Notes under the pieces: generated by a model
The model's input: the letters and a program-made list of their open reading frames with translations, nothing else
Database searches by the model: none
Told to the model about the DNA's origin: nothing
Position numbers and translations under genes: made by a program
Part shown: piece by piece, positions 34,424 to 41,811 of the stretch
How the letters are laid out: each line of letters starts with the position of its first letter
How positions within the stretch are numbered: position 1 is the stretch's first letter
Assembly (NCBI GenBank): GCA_050247135.1
Contig: JBFWUT010000006.1
Coordinates: forward strand, 25,767-89,766
Direction of reading: 5' to 3'
DNA: 64,000 nucleotides
Source: Berkiella sp050247135
Lineage (GTDB): Bacteria; Pseudomonadota; Gammaproteobacteria; Berkiellales; Berkiellaceae

Positions 34424-35053
34424 ATGACACAGCAAAGCGAGCTTATTAAAACGCTGATTGAACAAGGCATCACCCATCCCAAAGTACTTGATGCACTCAT
34501 GGCTATTCCGCGGGATACCTTCGTTTCCTCGCATTTAAAAAGCAGGGCTTATGCGAATGTGGCTCTTTCAATTGATTGTGCCCAAACGATTTCTCAACCG
34601 TATATTGTCGCGCTTATGACTCAAGCTATCATGCAACACCCTGCCCCTCAAAAAATCCTTGAAATTGGTACAGGCTCTGGTTATCAAACTGCCATTTTGG
34701 CGAGTTTATTCCCTGAGGTTTGGACGATTGAACGTATTCCCGAATTGTTTTACTCAGCACAAGAGCGCCTTAACCAATTGGACTTTTCTAACATTCATTT
34801 CAAATTAGGAGATGGCACTCAAGGTTGGAGCGATGCCGCTCCTTTTGATGCGATTATCGTGACAGCAGCAACCATTCATGTTCCACCTGCTCTTTTGACA
34901 CAGCTTTCACCCGCAGGAGGACTGATGGTGATCCCTTTAGGTCCAACTGGCGAAGTACAGATCTTAACATTACTTGAAAAAAGAGATGATCGTGTAGAAA
35001 AACACTTTCTAGAACAAGTGGCATTTGTGCCACTGATTGCCAATCATGATTAG
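34424..35053 (+). CDS. pcm: Protein-L-isoaspartate O-methyltransferase
   Basis: This 209-aa enzyme methylates L-isoaspartyl residues with SAM to start repair of aged proteins. The family motifs are clear: RAYANVALSIDCAQTISQPY (substrate-recognition loop with the TISQP motif), motif I ILEIGTGSGYQTAILA, ERIPELFYSAQERL and the post-motif strand FDAIIVTAATIHVP. Length is normal for the family. It is followed after 27 bp by the RNA cyclic phosphodiesterase gene; no surE is seen. Confidence 0.95.
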   Translation: MTQQSELIKTLIEQGITHPKVLDALMAIPRDTFVSSHLKSRAYANVALSIDCAQTISQPYIVALMTQAIMQHPAPQKILEIGTGSGYQTAILASLFPEVWTIERIPELFYSAQERLNQLDFSNIHFKLGDGTQGWSDAAPFDAIIVTAATIHVPPALLTQLSPAGGLMVIPLGPTGEVQILTLLEKRDDRVEKHFLEQVAFVPLIANHD

Positions 35054-35080
35054 CTGAATGTATCATTAACCTTTAAAGTG

Positions 35081-35662
35081 ATGGGCAAAATGATGAAATC
35101 TAATATTTTTTTAGCTGCGCTACCAAGTCACGATAATCGCTTGGTTATTGCGCAAAAGATTTTAAATTGCGAAACCAAGCGTTCGCCATTGGCTAAAATA
35201 CAATGGACGCATACCCAAGATCTTCATTTAACCTTGGGATTTATTCAGGGTGTTGAAGAGGGGGATATCCGTAAAATCGCCCTGGATCTGATGGGTGTCT
35301 CGCAAAATGCTCCTTTTATGGCCAATGTCGAAGAGATCAAAATCTATGGCAGCGCGATTGTCCTGCGCTGTCAGCCCTACCACCGTTTCTTAGCTATGCA
35401 TAAAAAAATGAATCAATCGCTGATGGAAGGTTCTCAAGGGCAATATCAGTTTGATGTGAAGAAACGTTATGATGCACATTTGACCATTGGCCGAATTCGT
35501 AATGCCAATGCGTTAAACCCTTTGCATATGCAGCAAATCATTGGTTTAATCCAAGAACAATTCAAAAACGTTACTTTTTTGATTCAGCAGTGCGCCCTCA
35601 TGCGTCGAGTGCAAGAGAATGCGCCTTATCAGACAATTCAGTTGTATCGGTTCATTGGCTAA
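35081..35662 (+). CDS. thpR: RNA 2',3'-cyclic phosphodiesterase (LigT/ThpR)
   Basis: This ~193-aa member of the 2H phosphoesterase superfamily hydrolyses 2',3'-cyclic phosphate RNA ends. Both catalytic H-x-T-x motifs are visible: LHLTLGF at ~48 and AHLTIGRIR at ~130. Length and spacing fit ThpR. The exact start is uncertain, because GTG 35078, ATG 35081 and ATG 35090 are all in frame with no decisive ribosome-binding site. It probably shares a transcript with pcm. Confidence 0.9.
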   Translation: MGKMMKSNIFLAALPSHDNRLVIAQKILNCETKRSPLAKIQWTHTQDLHLTLGFIQGVEEGDIRKIALDLMGVSQNAPFMANVEEIKIYGSAIVLRCQPYHRFLAMHKKMNQSLMEGSQGQYQFDVKKRYDAHLTIGRIRNANALNPLHMQQIIGLIQEQFKNVTFLIQQCALMRRVQENAPYQTIQLYRFIG

Positions 35663-35752
35663 GCATTCGTCCCTACGAGCTTAGCGAAACAATCCAAAAA
35701 TTCTTAACTGGATTACTTCGCTTCACTTGCAATAACTATTTGCTTTTAGGAG

Positions 35753-35956
35753 CTAATGAACTCTTACAGAGGGAGTCGGCAAAGCCAGCAAAATTAAGTG
35801 GCTCAACAATGCCTGATAGCTTTCGCTATTGGACATTGCTCTTAACATTGCTTCATCTTCATTAATAGCAACAGGTAGTGTGGGAGTTTTGAAACGAATA
35901 TCGCGATCTTCATTGGATAGCGCATCAAGTACATCAAGCACGTGTTTTTTATTCAT
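35753..35956 (-). CDS. Small hypothetical protein
   Basis: This ~67-aa protein begins at ATG 35956 (MNKKHVLDVLDALS) with AAAGGG eight bases upstream; the frame also opens at 35998. It has an N-terminal amphipathic helix with DALSNEDRDIRF, then an acidic helix (NEDEAMLRAMSNSES) and a hydrophobic Leu-rich end. No family is recognised. Moderately likely to be expressed. Confidence 0.45.
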   Translation of the reverse strand: MNKKHVLDVLDALSNEDRDIRFKTPTLPVAINEDEAMLRAMSNSESYQALLSHLILLALPTPSVRVH

Positions 35957-36139
35957 TTTGAGTACCCTTTGATTTTTTGATTGTTCAAAGCACCACATGT
36001 TTTTTATGTGGGCACTCTTGTTATTGTGATTTAAATTAATCTAACTTAATAATTACCTCAATAGCCAAGTTTGTTTTATGAACTGCATAACCAGAATACT
36101 AAAGTTGACTAAAGAAGCAAATACTTTTTATCAATCATT

Positions 36140-36754
36140 TCATTTTGCCTTACTGATCCAGGGATTATTTTTGATCCGAAAACGCCAAGGTAAATCACGA
36201 TGCTCCTTTGCGTAGTCGATGCCAACACGGGGACTGGCTATAATATCTTTTTTAGTTATCTGAATATTTCTATCTTCCAACCATAGCGTTTTGCTTGTCA
36301 GCAAACTTCCATCAAGAGCGGTTGTGATCCCCAAGGCTTGTGTTAAGGCACCCGGCCCAGCAGTTAGACGCGGTTCGATTTTATTCATTCTCCGCCGAAC
36401 CAGCATCATATCCTGCCCCTCAAGAGGCTCTACCGCCCTAACCAACACTGCGTGAGGACAGCCCTCTGGCGCGGTAACCACATTAAAGAGGTGGTGTATT
36501 CCGTAGCACAGGTATATATAGGCCACACCACCCTTCTGAAACATCGTTTCTGTGCGTTGGGTCCGGCGGTTGTTATAGGCATGAGAAGCTTTATCGTCTA
36601 CCCCTTGGTATGCTTCCGTTTCCACAATCATACCGGCACAACGCACACCATTTTGTATGCTTACGATGCATTTCCCCAATAACGCTTGGCTCAATTCCTG
36701 CACATTCTGTGAAAGGTAAAAGTCTTGGGGCAACTTCTGATAAGGCATTATCAT
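36140..36754 (-). CDS. DNA-3-methyladenine glycosylase (AAG/MPG family)
   Basis: This 204-aa base-excision-repair enzyme excises alkylated and deaminated purines. The family's signature blocks are present: ALLGKCIVS, GMIVETEAYQGVDDKASHAY (catalytic Glu and the intercalating-Tyr region), TETMFQKGGVAYIYLCYGIH (Tyr-rich pocket), then FNVVTAPEG and VLVRAVEP. LTAGPGALTQALGI is also typical. This is the eukaryote-type AAG fold, also found in many bacteria. It is a monocistronic gene. Start at 36754 or two codons later (MPYQKL). Confidence 0.93.
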   Translation of the reverse strand: MIMPYQKLPQDFYLSQNVQELSQALLGKCIVSIQNGVRCAGMIVETEAYQGVDDKASHAYNNRRTQRTETMFQKGGVAYIYLCYGIHHLFNVVTAPEGCPHAVLVRAVEPLEGQDMMLVRRRMNKIEPRLTAGPGALTQALGITTALDGSLLTSKTLWLEDRNIQITKKDIIASPRVGIDYAKEHRDLPWRFRIKNNPWISKAK

Positions 36755-36917
36755 GCGCTCTACAATGTTAGCTTATTATCAAACTATTATTATATTATGT
36801 TATAAATCAATAGGATAGTATTAAATAAAAAAAACCAGCACAAAGTGTTTACAGTCAGCGCTTTCAAGATATAATCAATCACATCGAGGTAATTAAGGTT
36901 TTTTAACAGAAAATACC

Positions 36918-37142
36918 ATGCCAGTGCACAAGCATATACTTGAAAATATTCATGCCCTGCTCGATTTTAATCGCGTCTCTAAAGCTAAGCCTGAGCGCGC
37001 ACAATATTTTTCTACCCTATTCGGCCTGTCTCTAGATGAAAGCGATAGCGTGCTTTCCGGCGAACAAGTACCGAATAAAAAATTGCTTAAAGAAATTGCA
37101 GATAAATTTGAAGTGGATCCGTTGTGGCTGTTGAAGAATTAG
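36918..37142 (+). CDS. Small XRE/Cro-like helix-turn-helix protein
   Basis: This 74-aa protein looks like an XRE-type DNA-binding domain, with helices RAQYFSTLFGLS, SDSVLSGEQVPNKKLLKEIA and KFEVDPLWLL; the last two resemble the scaffold and recognition ends of Cro/C1 folds. Its 3' end overlaps the pdxH start by 19 bp, so the two are translationally coupled. Upstream (36755-36917) is an AT-rich region without genes that would hold the promoter. A role in regulating its own operon is inferred only from position. Confidence 0.6.
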   Translation: MPVHKHILENIHALLDFNRVSKAKPERAQYFSTLFGLSLDESDSVLSGEQVPNKKLLKEIADKFEVDPLWLLKN

Positions 37143-37756
37143 ATTTCACGAAAATACCTCTACTCAAAAGTGATTTGCTCCCCTCCCCTATCAGTCAATT
37201 TCAAAAATGGTTTGAAGAAGCCGTGCAGCAGGGGCAGCCTGAAGTTAACGCGATGACCCTTGCTACCGTCAACCAAGACTATGATGTTACCGCCAGAACC
37301 GTTTTATTGAAATCCGTTGATGAAAGAGGCTTTGTATTCTACACCAATTATTTAAGCCCCAAAGGTCAAGCCTTACAGGCTATCCCTAAAGCCGCTTTAG
37401 TATTCTGGTGGCAACGTTGCCAAAGACAAGTGCGCGTGACGGGCACCGTTTCACTGCTAGAACCGGCCTTATCAGATGCCTATTTTGCGAGTCGCCCGCA
37501 AGATTCACAAATTGCGTCGATGATCTCCAAGCAAAGCGAAGTGATCCCTTCTCGCGATTATTTGCTCGAAAAATTTCAGCAAAAACAACAAGAGCTTAAG
37601 GGTGAAAAAATAGTTCGGCCTGATTTTTGGGGCGGCTTTCGTTTGACACCTAAAACCATTGAATTCTGGCAAGGACGAGAACACCGTATGAGTGATCGCT
37701 TTGAATATCGGCTACAAAGCAATCACCAATGGGAGATTGTGCAACTTTCGCCCTAA
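37124..37756 (+). CDS. pdxH: Pyridoxamine 5'-phosphate oxidase
   Basis: This 210-aa FMN enzyme makes pyridoxal 5'-phosphate (vitamin B6) from PNP/PMP. Signature segments are NAMTLATVNQDYDVTARTVLLKS, then GFVFYTNYLSPKGQAL, ALVFWWQRCQRQVRVTG, and the C-terminal RPDFWGGFRLTPKTIEFWQG plus RMSDRFEY. Length is normal. The start is GTG at 37124, inside the XRE-like gene. A PLP supply gene fits the two PLP enzymes in the window (HisC and cysteine desulfurase), though they are not linked in an operon. Confidence 0.95.
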   Translation: MAVEELDFTKIPLLKSDLLPSPISQFQKWFEEAVQQGQPEVNAMTLATVNQDYDVTARTVLLKSVDERGFVFYTNYLSPKGQALQAIPKAALVFWWQRCQRQVRVTGTVSLLEPALSDAYFASRPQDSQIASMISKQSEVIPSRDYLLEKFQQKQQELKGEKIVRPDFWGGFRLTPKTIEFWQGREHRMSDRFEYRLQSNHQWEIVQLSP

Positions 37757-37759
37757 CTC

Positions 37760-38581
37760 CTAAACTAATTTACCAAGGGCAGCTTTTTCTCGTTTGTTAG
37801 GATCATTCATCAAGGCTAAGTGTTCATCGTCAGGGTGCGCTGCCATACACTGGGCAAAAGGCAGGGTAAATGAACTCATGAACGTTGTGCTTTGTGTTAA
37901 GAATTGACTTGCTGCGCCTTTCATACTCTGTGCCAAACGCCCTGCATTCGTTTCAACGGCAGTCACCATCATACTGGCAAACTTCTCTATTAAATCTTCC
38001 TCTTCAGGCGCTTTACTGACGGTGAATTCACCCAAATTCAACTCGATTTTCTTTAACCTTTCAATTTGACACAGCGCTTGTGCCAGTGATTCTGCCAATT
38101 GAAGATTGATTTCACGCACGGTTAACGTCAGATCCGTAACACCACAGGCCTTTACCTTATCGACCACCAGGACCATCTGTTCAGCCGATAAGCTTTGGCA
38201 ATCAATAATCGCACATTGGTTAAACCCCATGTCTAAGTCTTTATTGAGATCGTTAAACGTCGCTGCGCGAAAATAAAAAATAGGTTTCCCTAAAATGAGC
38301 TTAGTACGCGTTATCTGTTGATTGTTGCTCACCGCTTCTTGAAAAGCCTTTGCGCTTTCGTCGTCAACCTGGGTAAAAGCCATGTCCAAAGTGGTTAAAG
38401 CCGCTTCTTGAATGGCCAAGGTGAGTTCCTGCATTTGCTCTTTAGAGACAACATCAAAATCGAGGTGAATATGTTGGAAATGAGGCGTGTTTTGCCTTTT
38501 TATCGCTAACAATATCTTGGCAAAGTCTTCGTTTGATATTGTGCCGTCCGCTTGAAGAATTAAGGCATGAGACATGGACAA
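37760..38581 (-). CDS. RNI/LRR-like hypothetical protein
   Basis: This 273-aa protein has an N-terminal ~190 residues with periodic LxLxxxx and helix units like the ribonuclease-inhibitor type of leucine-rich repeat: HIHLDFDVVSKEQMQELTLA, TTLDMAFTQVDDESAKAF and DLTLTVREINLQLAESLAQA. The repeats are irregular. The C-terminal ~80 residues are helical, with no repeat. LRR proteins of this type are common effectors in Legionella and Berkiella-like bacteria; here it is only a resemblance. It converges on pdxH with a 3-bp gap. Confidence 0.6.
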   Translation of the reverse strand: MSMSHALILQADGTISNEDFAKILLAIKRQNTPHFQHIHLDFDVVSKEQMQELTLAIQEAALTTLDMAFTQVDDESAKAFQEAVSNNQQITRTKLILGKPIFYFRAATFNDLNKDLDMGFNQCAIIDCQSLSAEQMVLVVDKVKACGVTDLTLTVREINLQLAESLAQALCQIERLKKIELNLGEFTVSKAPEEEDLIEKFASMMVTAVETNAGRLAQSMKGAASQFLTQSTTFMSSFTLPFAQCMAAHPDDEHLALMNDPNKREKAALGKLV

Positions 38582-38659
38582 ACTCCCTGGTTAGCTAAGG
38601 TTCCTAGTTCATAGTCGATTTTGAGAACTAAACTGACCTATTACTTAACATGAAGTTGT

Positions 38660-40033
38660 TCACACAGGCAAGTCATCTAAAAATCGCATCTTCAAAACAC
38701 GACCTTTTATTTTGCCCTGCAGCTTGTTAATGAGTTTTGCTGATTGTGAACGCGCAATGGCAACATACGCATGAAAATCAAAAATATCAATTTTGCCCAC
38801 ACTGGCCCCTGCTAAACCACCTTCGCCCGTTAAGGCTCCTAAAATATCTCCAGGGCGCATTTTATTCTTTTTACCGGCATTGATGCATAAGGTTCGCATT
38901 AAAGGTGTTCGCCGCAATGCAGTATAAGCTGGCGCTTCAGAATGGATGGTGATGGGGGTATCAAGCAAAGAGCTGATTTTATCTAATTTAAAACGTTCCT
39001 TTTCATTAAAAAGGGTTAAAGCTAAACCCTCTTTACCAGCACGTCCTGTGCGACCAATACGATGAACGTAGGTGTCCGGATCAGCTGGTAACCCAAAATT
39101 AATCACCAAGGGCAGATCTTTAATGTCTATGCCTCTGGCTGCCACATCGGTAGCGACTAAAATAGCGCAACTGCCATTGGCAAACTGTAACAGGGTTTCT
39201 TCCCGATCCCGCTGCTCAAAATCACCATGCAAGGCCAGTGCATGAAAGTCGTGCTGACAGAGCATAATCGCCACACTATCGCATTCGGCTTTGGTGCGGC
39301 AAAAGACAATTGCAGATTTATCAGAATGTAATGATAAAACATTGATTAAACATTCATTTTTAGTTGTTTCTTCAACCAGATATGCCATTTGAGTAATCAA
39401 GGGCTTATCTTCTGCTTCCACGCTAACCGACATGGGATTGCGTTGAATGCTTTTGCTCATTTGAGCTATTTCATCAGGATAAGTAGCGGAAAATAGCAAC
39501 GTTTGTCTTTGGGGTGAAAGGATTTTAACAATATCAATAATGTCATCATAAAAACCCATATCAAGCATGCGATCGGCTTCATCTAACACTAAAGTTTGCA
39601 CTTGTTTTAGCCAAATGGTTTTTCGTTGAATATGATCGAGTAAACGACCCGGCGTTGCTACAATGATGTGAGCACCCATTTGCAGAGATTCGGCCTGCAT
39701 GCCAAAAGGTTTTCCACCGCACAGAGTCAGCACTTTGACGTTAGGCATGACTCTGGCTAGACGGCGAATTTCTTTACTAACTTGATCAGCTAATTCACGC
39801 GTTGGACAAATAATCAATGCTTGTGGTGCAAAATTCTCTGCCTCTATCTTGGACAACACACCCAAAGCAAAAGCAGCCGTTTTACCACTGCCAGTATTGG
39901 CTTTCGCAATCACATCTTGGTTATCAAGGATCGCTGGCAGGCTCTTTGCTTGAATGGGCGTCATCTTAAGATAATCAAGTGACACAAGATTGTTTAACAA
40001 CGCTTCACTAAGAGGTAATCTTGAAAATAGCAT
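38660..40033 (-). CDS. dbpA: DEAD-box ATP-dependent RNA helicase DbpA
   Basis: This 457-aa DEAD-box RNA helicase has motif I ANTGSGKTAAFAL, motif Ia PTRELADQ, motif II VLDEADRMLD, motif III SATYP, motif V VATDVAARGID and motif VI HRIGRTGRAG. The C-terminal ~75 residues match the DbpA RNA-binding (RRM-like) domain: CINAGKKNKMRPGDILGAL, GEGGLAGASVGKIDIFD. DbpA acts on 23S rRNA hairpin 92 in 50S assembly. The ATG at 40033 overlaps the hisC stop by one base, so it is coupled to the hisC-mtnD unit. Confidence 0.95.
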   Translation of the reverse strand: MLFSRLPLSEALLNNLVSLDYLKMTPIQAKSLPAILDNQDVIAKANTGSGKTAAFALGVLSKIEAENFAPQALIICPTRELADQVSKEIRRLARVMPNVKVLTLCGGKPFGMQAESLQMGAHIIVATPGRLLDHIQRKTIWLKQVQTLVLDEADRMLDMGFYDDIIDIVKILSPQRQTLLFSATYPDEIAQMSKSIQRNPMSVSVEAEDKPLITQMAYLVEETTKNECLINVLSLHSDKSAIVFCRTKAECDSVAIMLCQHDFHALALHGDFEQRDREETLLQFANGSCAILVATDVAARGIDIKDLPLVINFGLPADPDTYVHRIGRTGRAGKEGLALTLFNEKERFKLDKISSLLDTPITIHSEAPAYTALRRTPLMRTLCINAGKKNKMRPGDILGALTGEGGLAGASVGKIDIFDFHAYVAIARSQSAKLINKLQGKIKGRVLKMRFLDDLPV

Positions 40034-41115
40034 TAAATAATATCCTCTGTGACGTTAACTTCGGCCAGCATTTGCAGGAATGCTTCGTTTTGCTCCGCAA
40101 AACCCACACTGACGCGCAAACAATCTTCATAGCCTTTCACACCCACAAAATGTCTGACTAGTATGGGCTTTTCTTGGCAAGCGTTTAATACCGCTTTGCT
40201 CTGTTTTAATTGCATAAAGAGAAAGTTACCTTCACTATCCCAGACCTTCTTCACAATCGGAAGTTGCTTTAGCTGCATTTTAAAGCGTTCACGCAATTGC
40301 TGAATTGAAGAGATCCTCTGTTTCATGGTATTAAGATTATCATCGCTTATCGCCTGCTTTAAAGCCTGAGTCGTCATTAAAGAGATCGGGAATGGCAACA
40401 TCATGGCGCTTAGCACTGCAATTAAAGGTGGTTGCGCAATAACGACACCACAGCGCAAACTGGCTAGACCAAAAGCCTTAGAGAAGGTTCGTAGTACAAC
40501 CAGATTACTATATTGCTCGACAAATGACGCCGCGGTTTTTCCTGCGCTAAACTCCATATAAGCTTCATCGACCACAACCATGGCCTTACCTTGAAGCTGT
40601 TGCGTGATATAAAGGATCTCTTCTAGTGGGATAAGTTGACCGGTGGGATTGTTAGGCGTGCATAGAAATACCAGTTTGGTATGATCAGTCACACTATTTA
40701 ACAATAATTGTGGATCTAATCGGAAATTTTGCTCTTGCAATAATGGCGCATGAATGACACTTGCCCCTTGCATCATCGCGCACTGGGCAAAAATACTAAA
40801 GGTCGGAGGTGACACGACGATGGCATCTTGGTAAGGACGACAAAAAGCGCGCACTAACAGATCGATCCCCTCACAACTACCGCGTGTTAATAAAATTTGC
40901 GATGGCTTTGTCCTATAGAATGTGGCTAATGGATCTAAAATCGCTGGATCAAACATCTCATCTATGTAACGGTTTAATGCTACCTCTTGATAGCAATGCA
41001 TCCAAGGAGATTCATTCGCATCTAATAATACTCCATTGTCAAAGCCTGGGCGTTTTGCGTCAAATGGCTTGATAGCCAACAATTCAGGGCGAATAAGCTG
41101 GTGAATGTCAGACAC
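40033..41115 (-). CDS. hisC: Histidinol-phosphate aminotransferase-type PLP enzyme
   Basis: This 360-aa class-II-like PLP aminotransferase is of the HisC group, similar in layout to E. coli HisC (NESP near the N-terminus, LTRGSCEGIDLLVRAFC, PNNPTGQLIP, VVVDEAYMEFS, RTFSKAFGLASLRCG). Lys213 in SKAFGLASLR is the PLP Lys. No other his gene is present, and it is sandwiched, with overlaps, between mtnD and dbpA, so it could act as the transaminase step of methionine salvage (2-keto-4-methylthiobutyrate) as well as, or instead of, histidine synthesis. GTG start at 41115. Confidence 0.88.
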   Translation of the reverse strand: MSDIHQLIRPELLAIKPFDAKRPGFDNGVLLDANESPWMHCYQEVALNRYIDEMFDPAILDPLATFYRTKPSQILLTRGSCEGIDLLVRAFCRPYQDAIVVSPPTFSIFAQCAMMQGASVIHAPLLQEQNFRLDPQLLLNSVTDHTKLVFLCTPNNPTGQLIPLEEILYITQQLQGKAMVVVDEAYMEFSAGKTAASFVEQYSNLVVLRTFSKAFGLASLRCGVVIAQPPLIAVLSAMMLPFPISLMTTQALKQAISDDNLNTMKQRISSIQQLRERFKMQLKQLPIVKKVWDSEGNFLFMQLKQSKAVLNACQEKPILVRHFVGVKGYEDCLRVSVGFAEQNEAFLQMLAEVNVTEDII

Positions 41116-41665
41116 AACATACCTCTTCTAGTCTGGGAAACGAATTGGCAATATCACTCCCTGTGTAGGTGGCGACCCAACCGTCAGGGTTGTTAAATAG
41201 CCGTATAGCAATAAAGTGCGGCTCTGTGCCCATATCAAACCAATGCGGGATCTTCGCGGGCACGCTGATAAAATCGCCTCTTTGGCATAACACGTTGTAG
41301 ACTTTATCTTTGATGTGCAAAGTGAATAACCCTTGGCCTGAAACAAAAAAGCGGACTTCATCTTCACCGTGAGTATGCTCATCTAAAAACTTCTGACGAA
41401 GTATTGCTTTATTTGGGTTATCAGGATTTAACGCAACAACGTCCCACGATTGATAGCCCCCGATCTTCACTATTCTTTGGATCTCGCTGTCATAGGCTAC
41501 TAAAATCTCATCAAATGAGGAATGCACGCCAATAGAGGGCTGGGTCGGCCACTGTTCAAATAAAATACCCGCTTCTTTTAAGGTTTTACTTATCACCGTA
41601 GGGTTATCTGAGGTAAACAAGGGGGCTTCGGGACAGGAATCATGGAATATAGTCAGTGAACTCAT
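41108..41665 (-). CDS. mtnD: Acireductone dioxygenase (methionine salvage)
   Basis: This 185-aa cupin enzyme converts the acireductone 1,2-dihydroxy-3-keto-5-methylthiopentene plus O2 to 2-keto-4-methylthiobutyrate (Fe form) or off-pathway products (Ni form). The metal ligands appear in the family motif DEHTHGEDEVRFFVSG (H-x-H-x4-E) and VPAKIPHWFDMG (His); IAIRLFNNPDGWVA is typical. The start at 41665 has AAGAGGT upstream. It overlaps the PLP aminotransferase start by 8 bp, which strongly suggests a shared pathway. The other mtn genes lie outside the window. Confidence 0.93.
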   Translation of the reverse strand: MSSLTIFHDSCPEAPLFTSDNPTVISKTLKEAGILFEQWPTQPSIGVHSSFDEILVAYDSEIQRIVKIGGYQSWDVVALNPDNPNKAILRQKFLDEHTHGEDEVRFFVSGQGLFTLHIKDKVYNVLCQRGDFISVPAKIPHWFDMGTEPHFIAIRLFNNPDGWVATYTGSDIANSFPRLEEVCCV

Positions 41666-41811
41666 ATTAATACCTCTTTGCGGCGATAGAGGACTATATC
41701 CGTGTTAACCCATTCGAGCAACTTAAATACGGCCAATCCGTGTAGCGCCACTTAAATTGAACTATTTAGCCGCTCTTACCCTCTGATATCAAAAACAACA
41801 GAGGTTTTCAG

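Noticed and set aside
34370..34534. N-terminal extension of the Nudix-like gene
   Set aside because: It runs antisense into pcm and has no ribosome-binding site; ATG 34369 has GGTGA in front.
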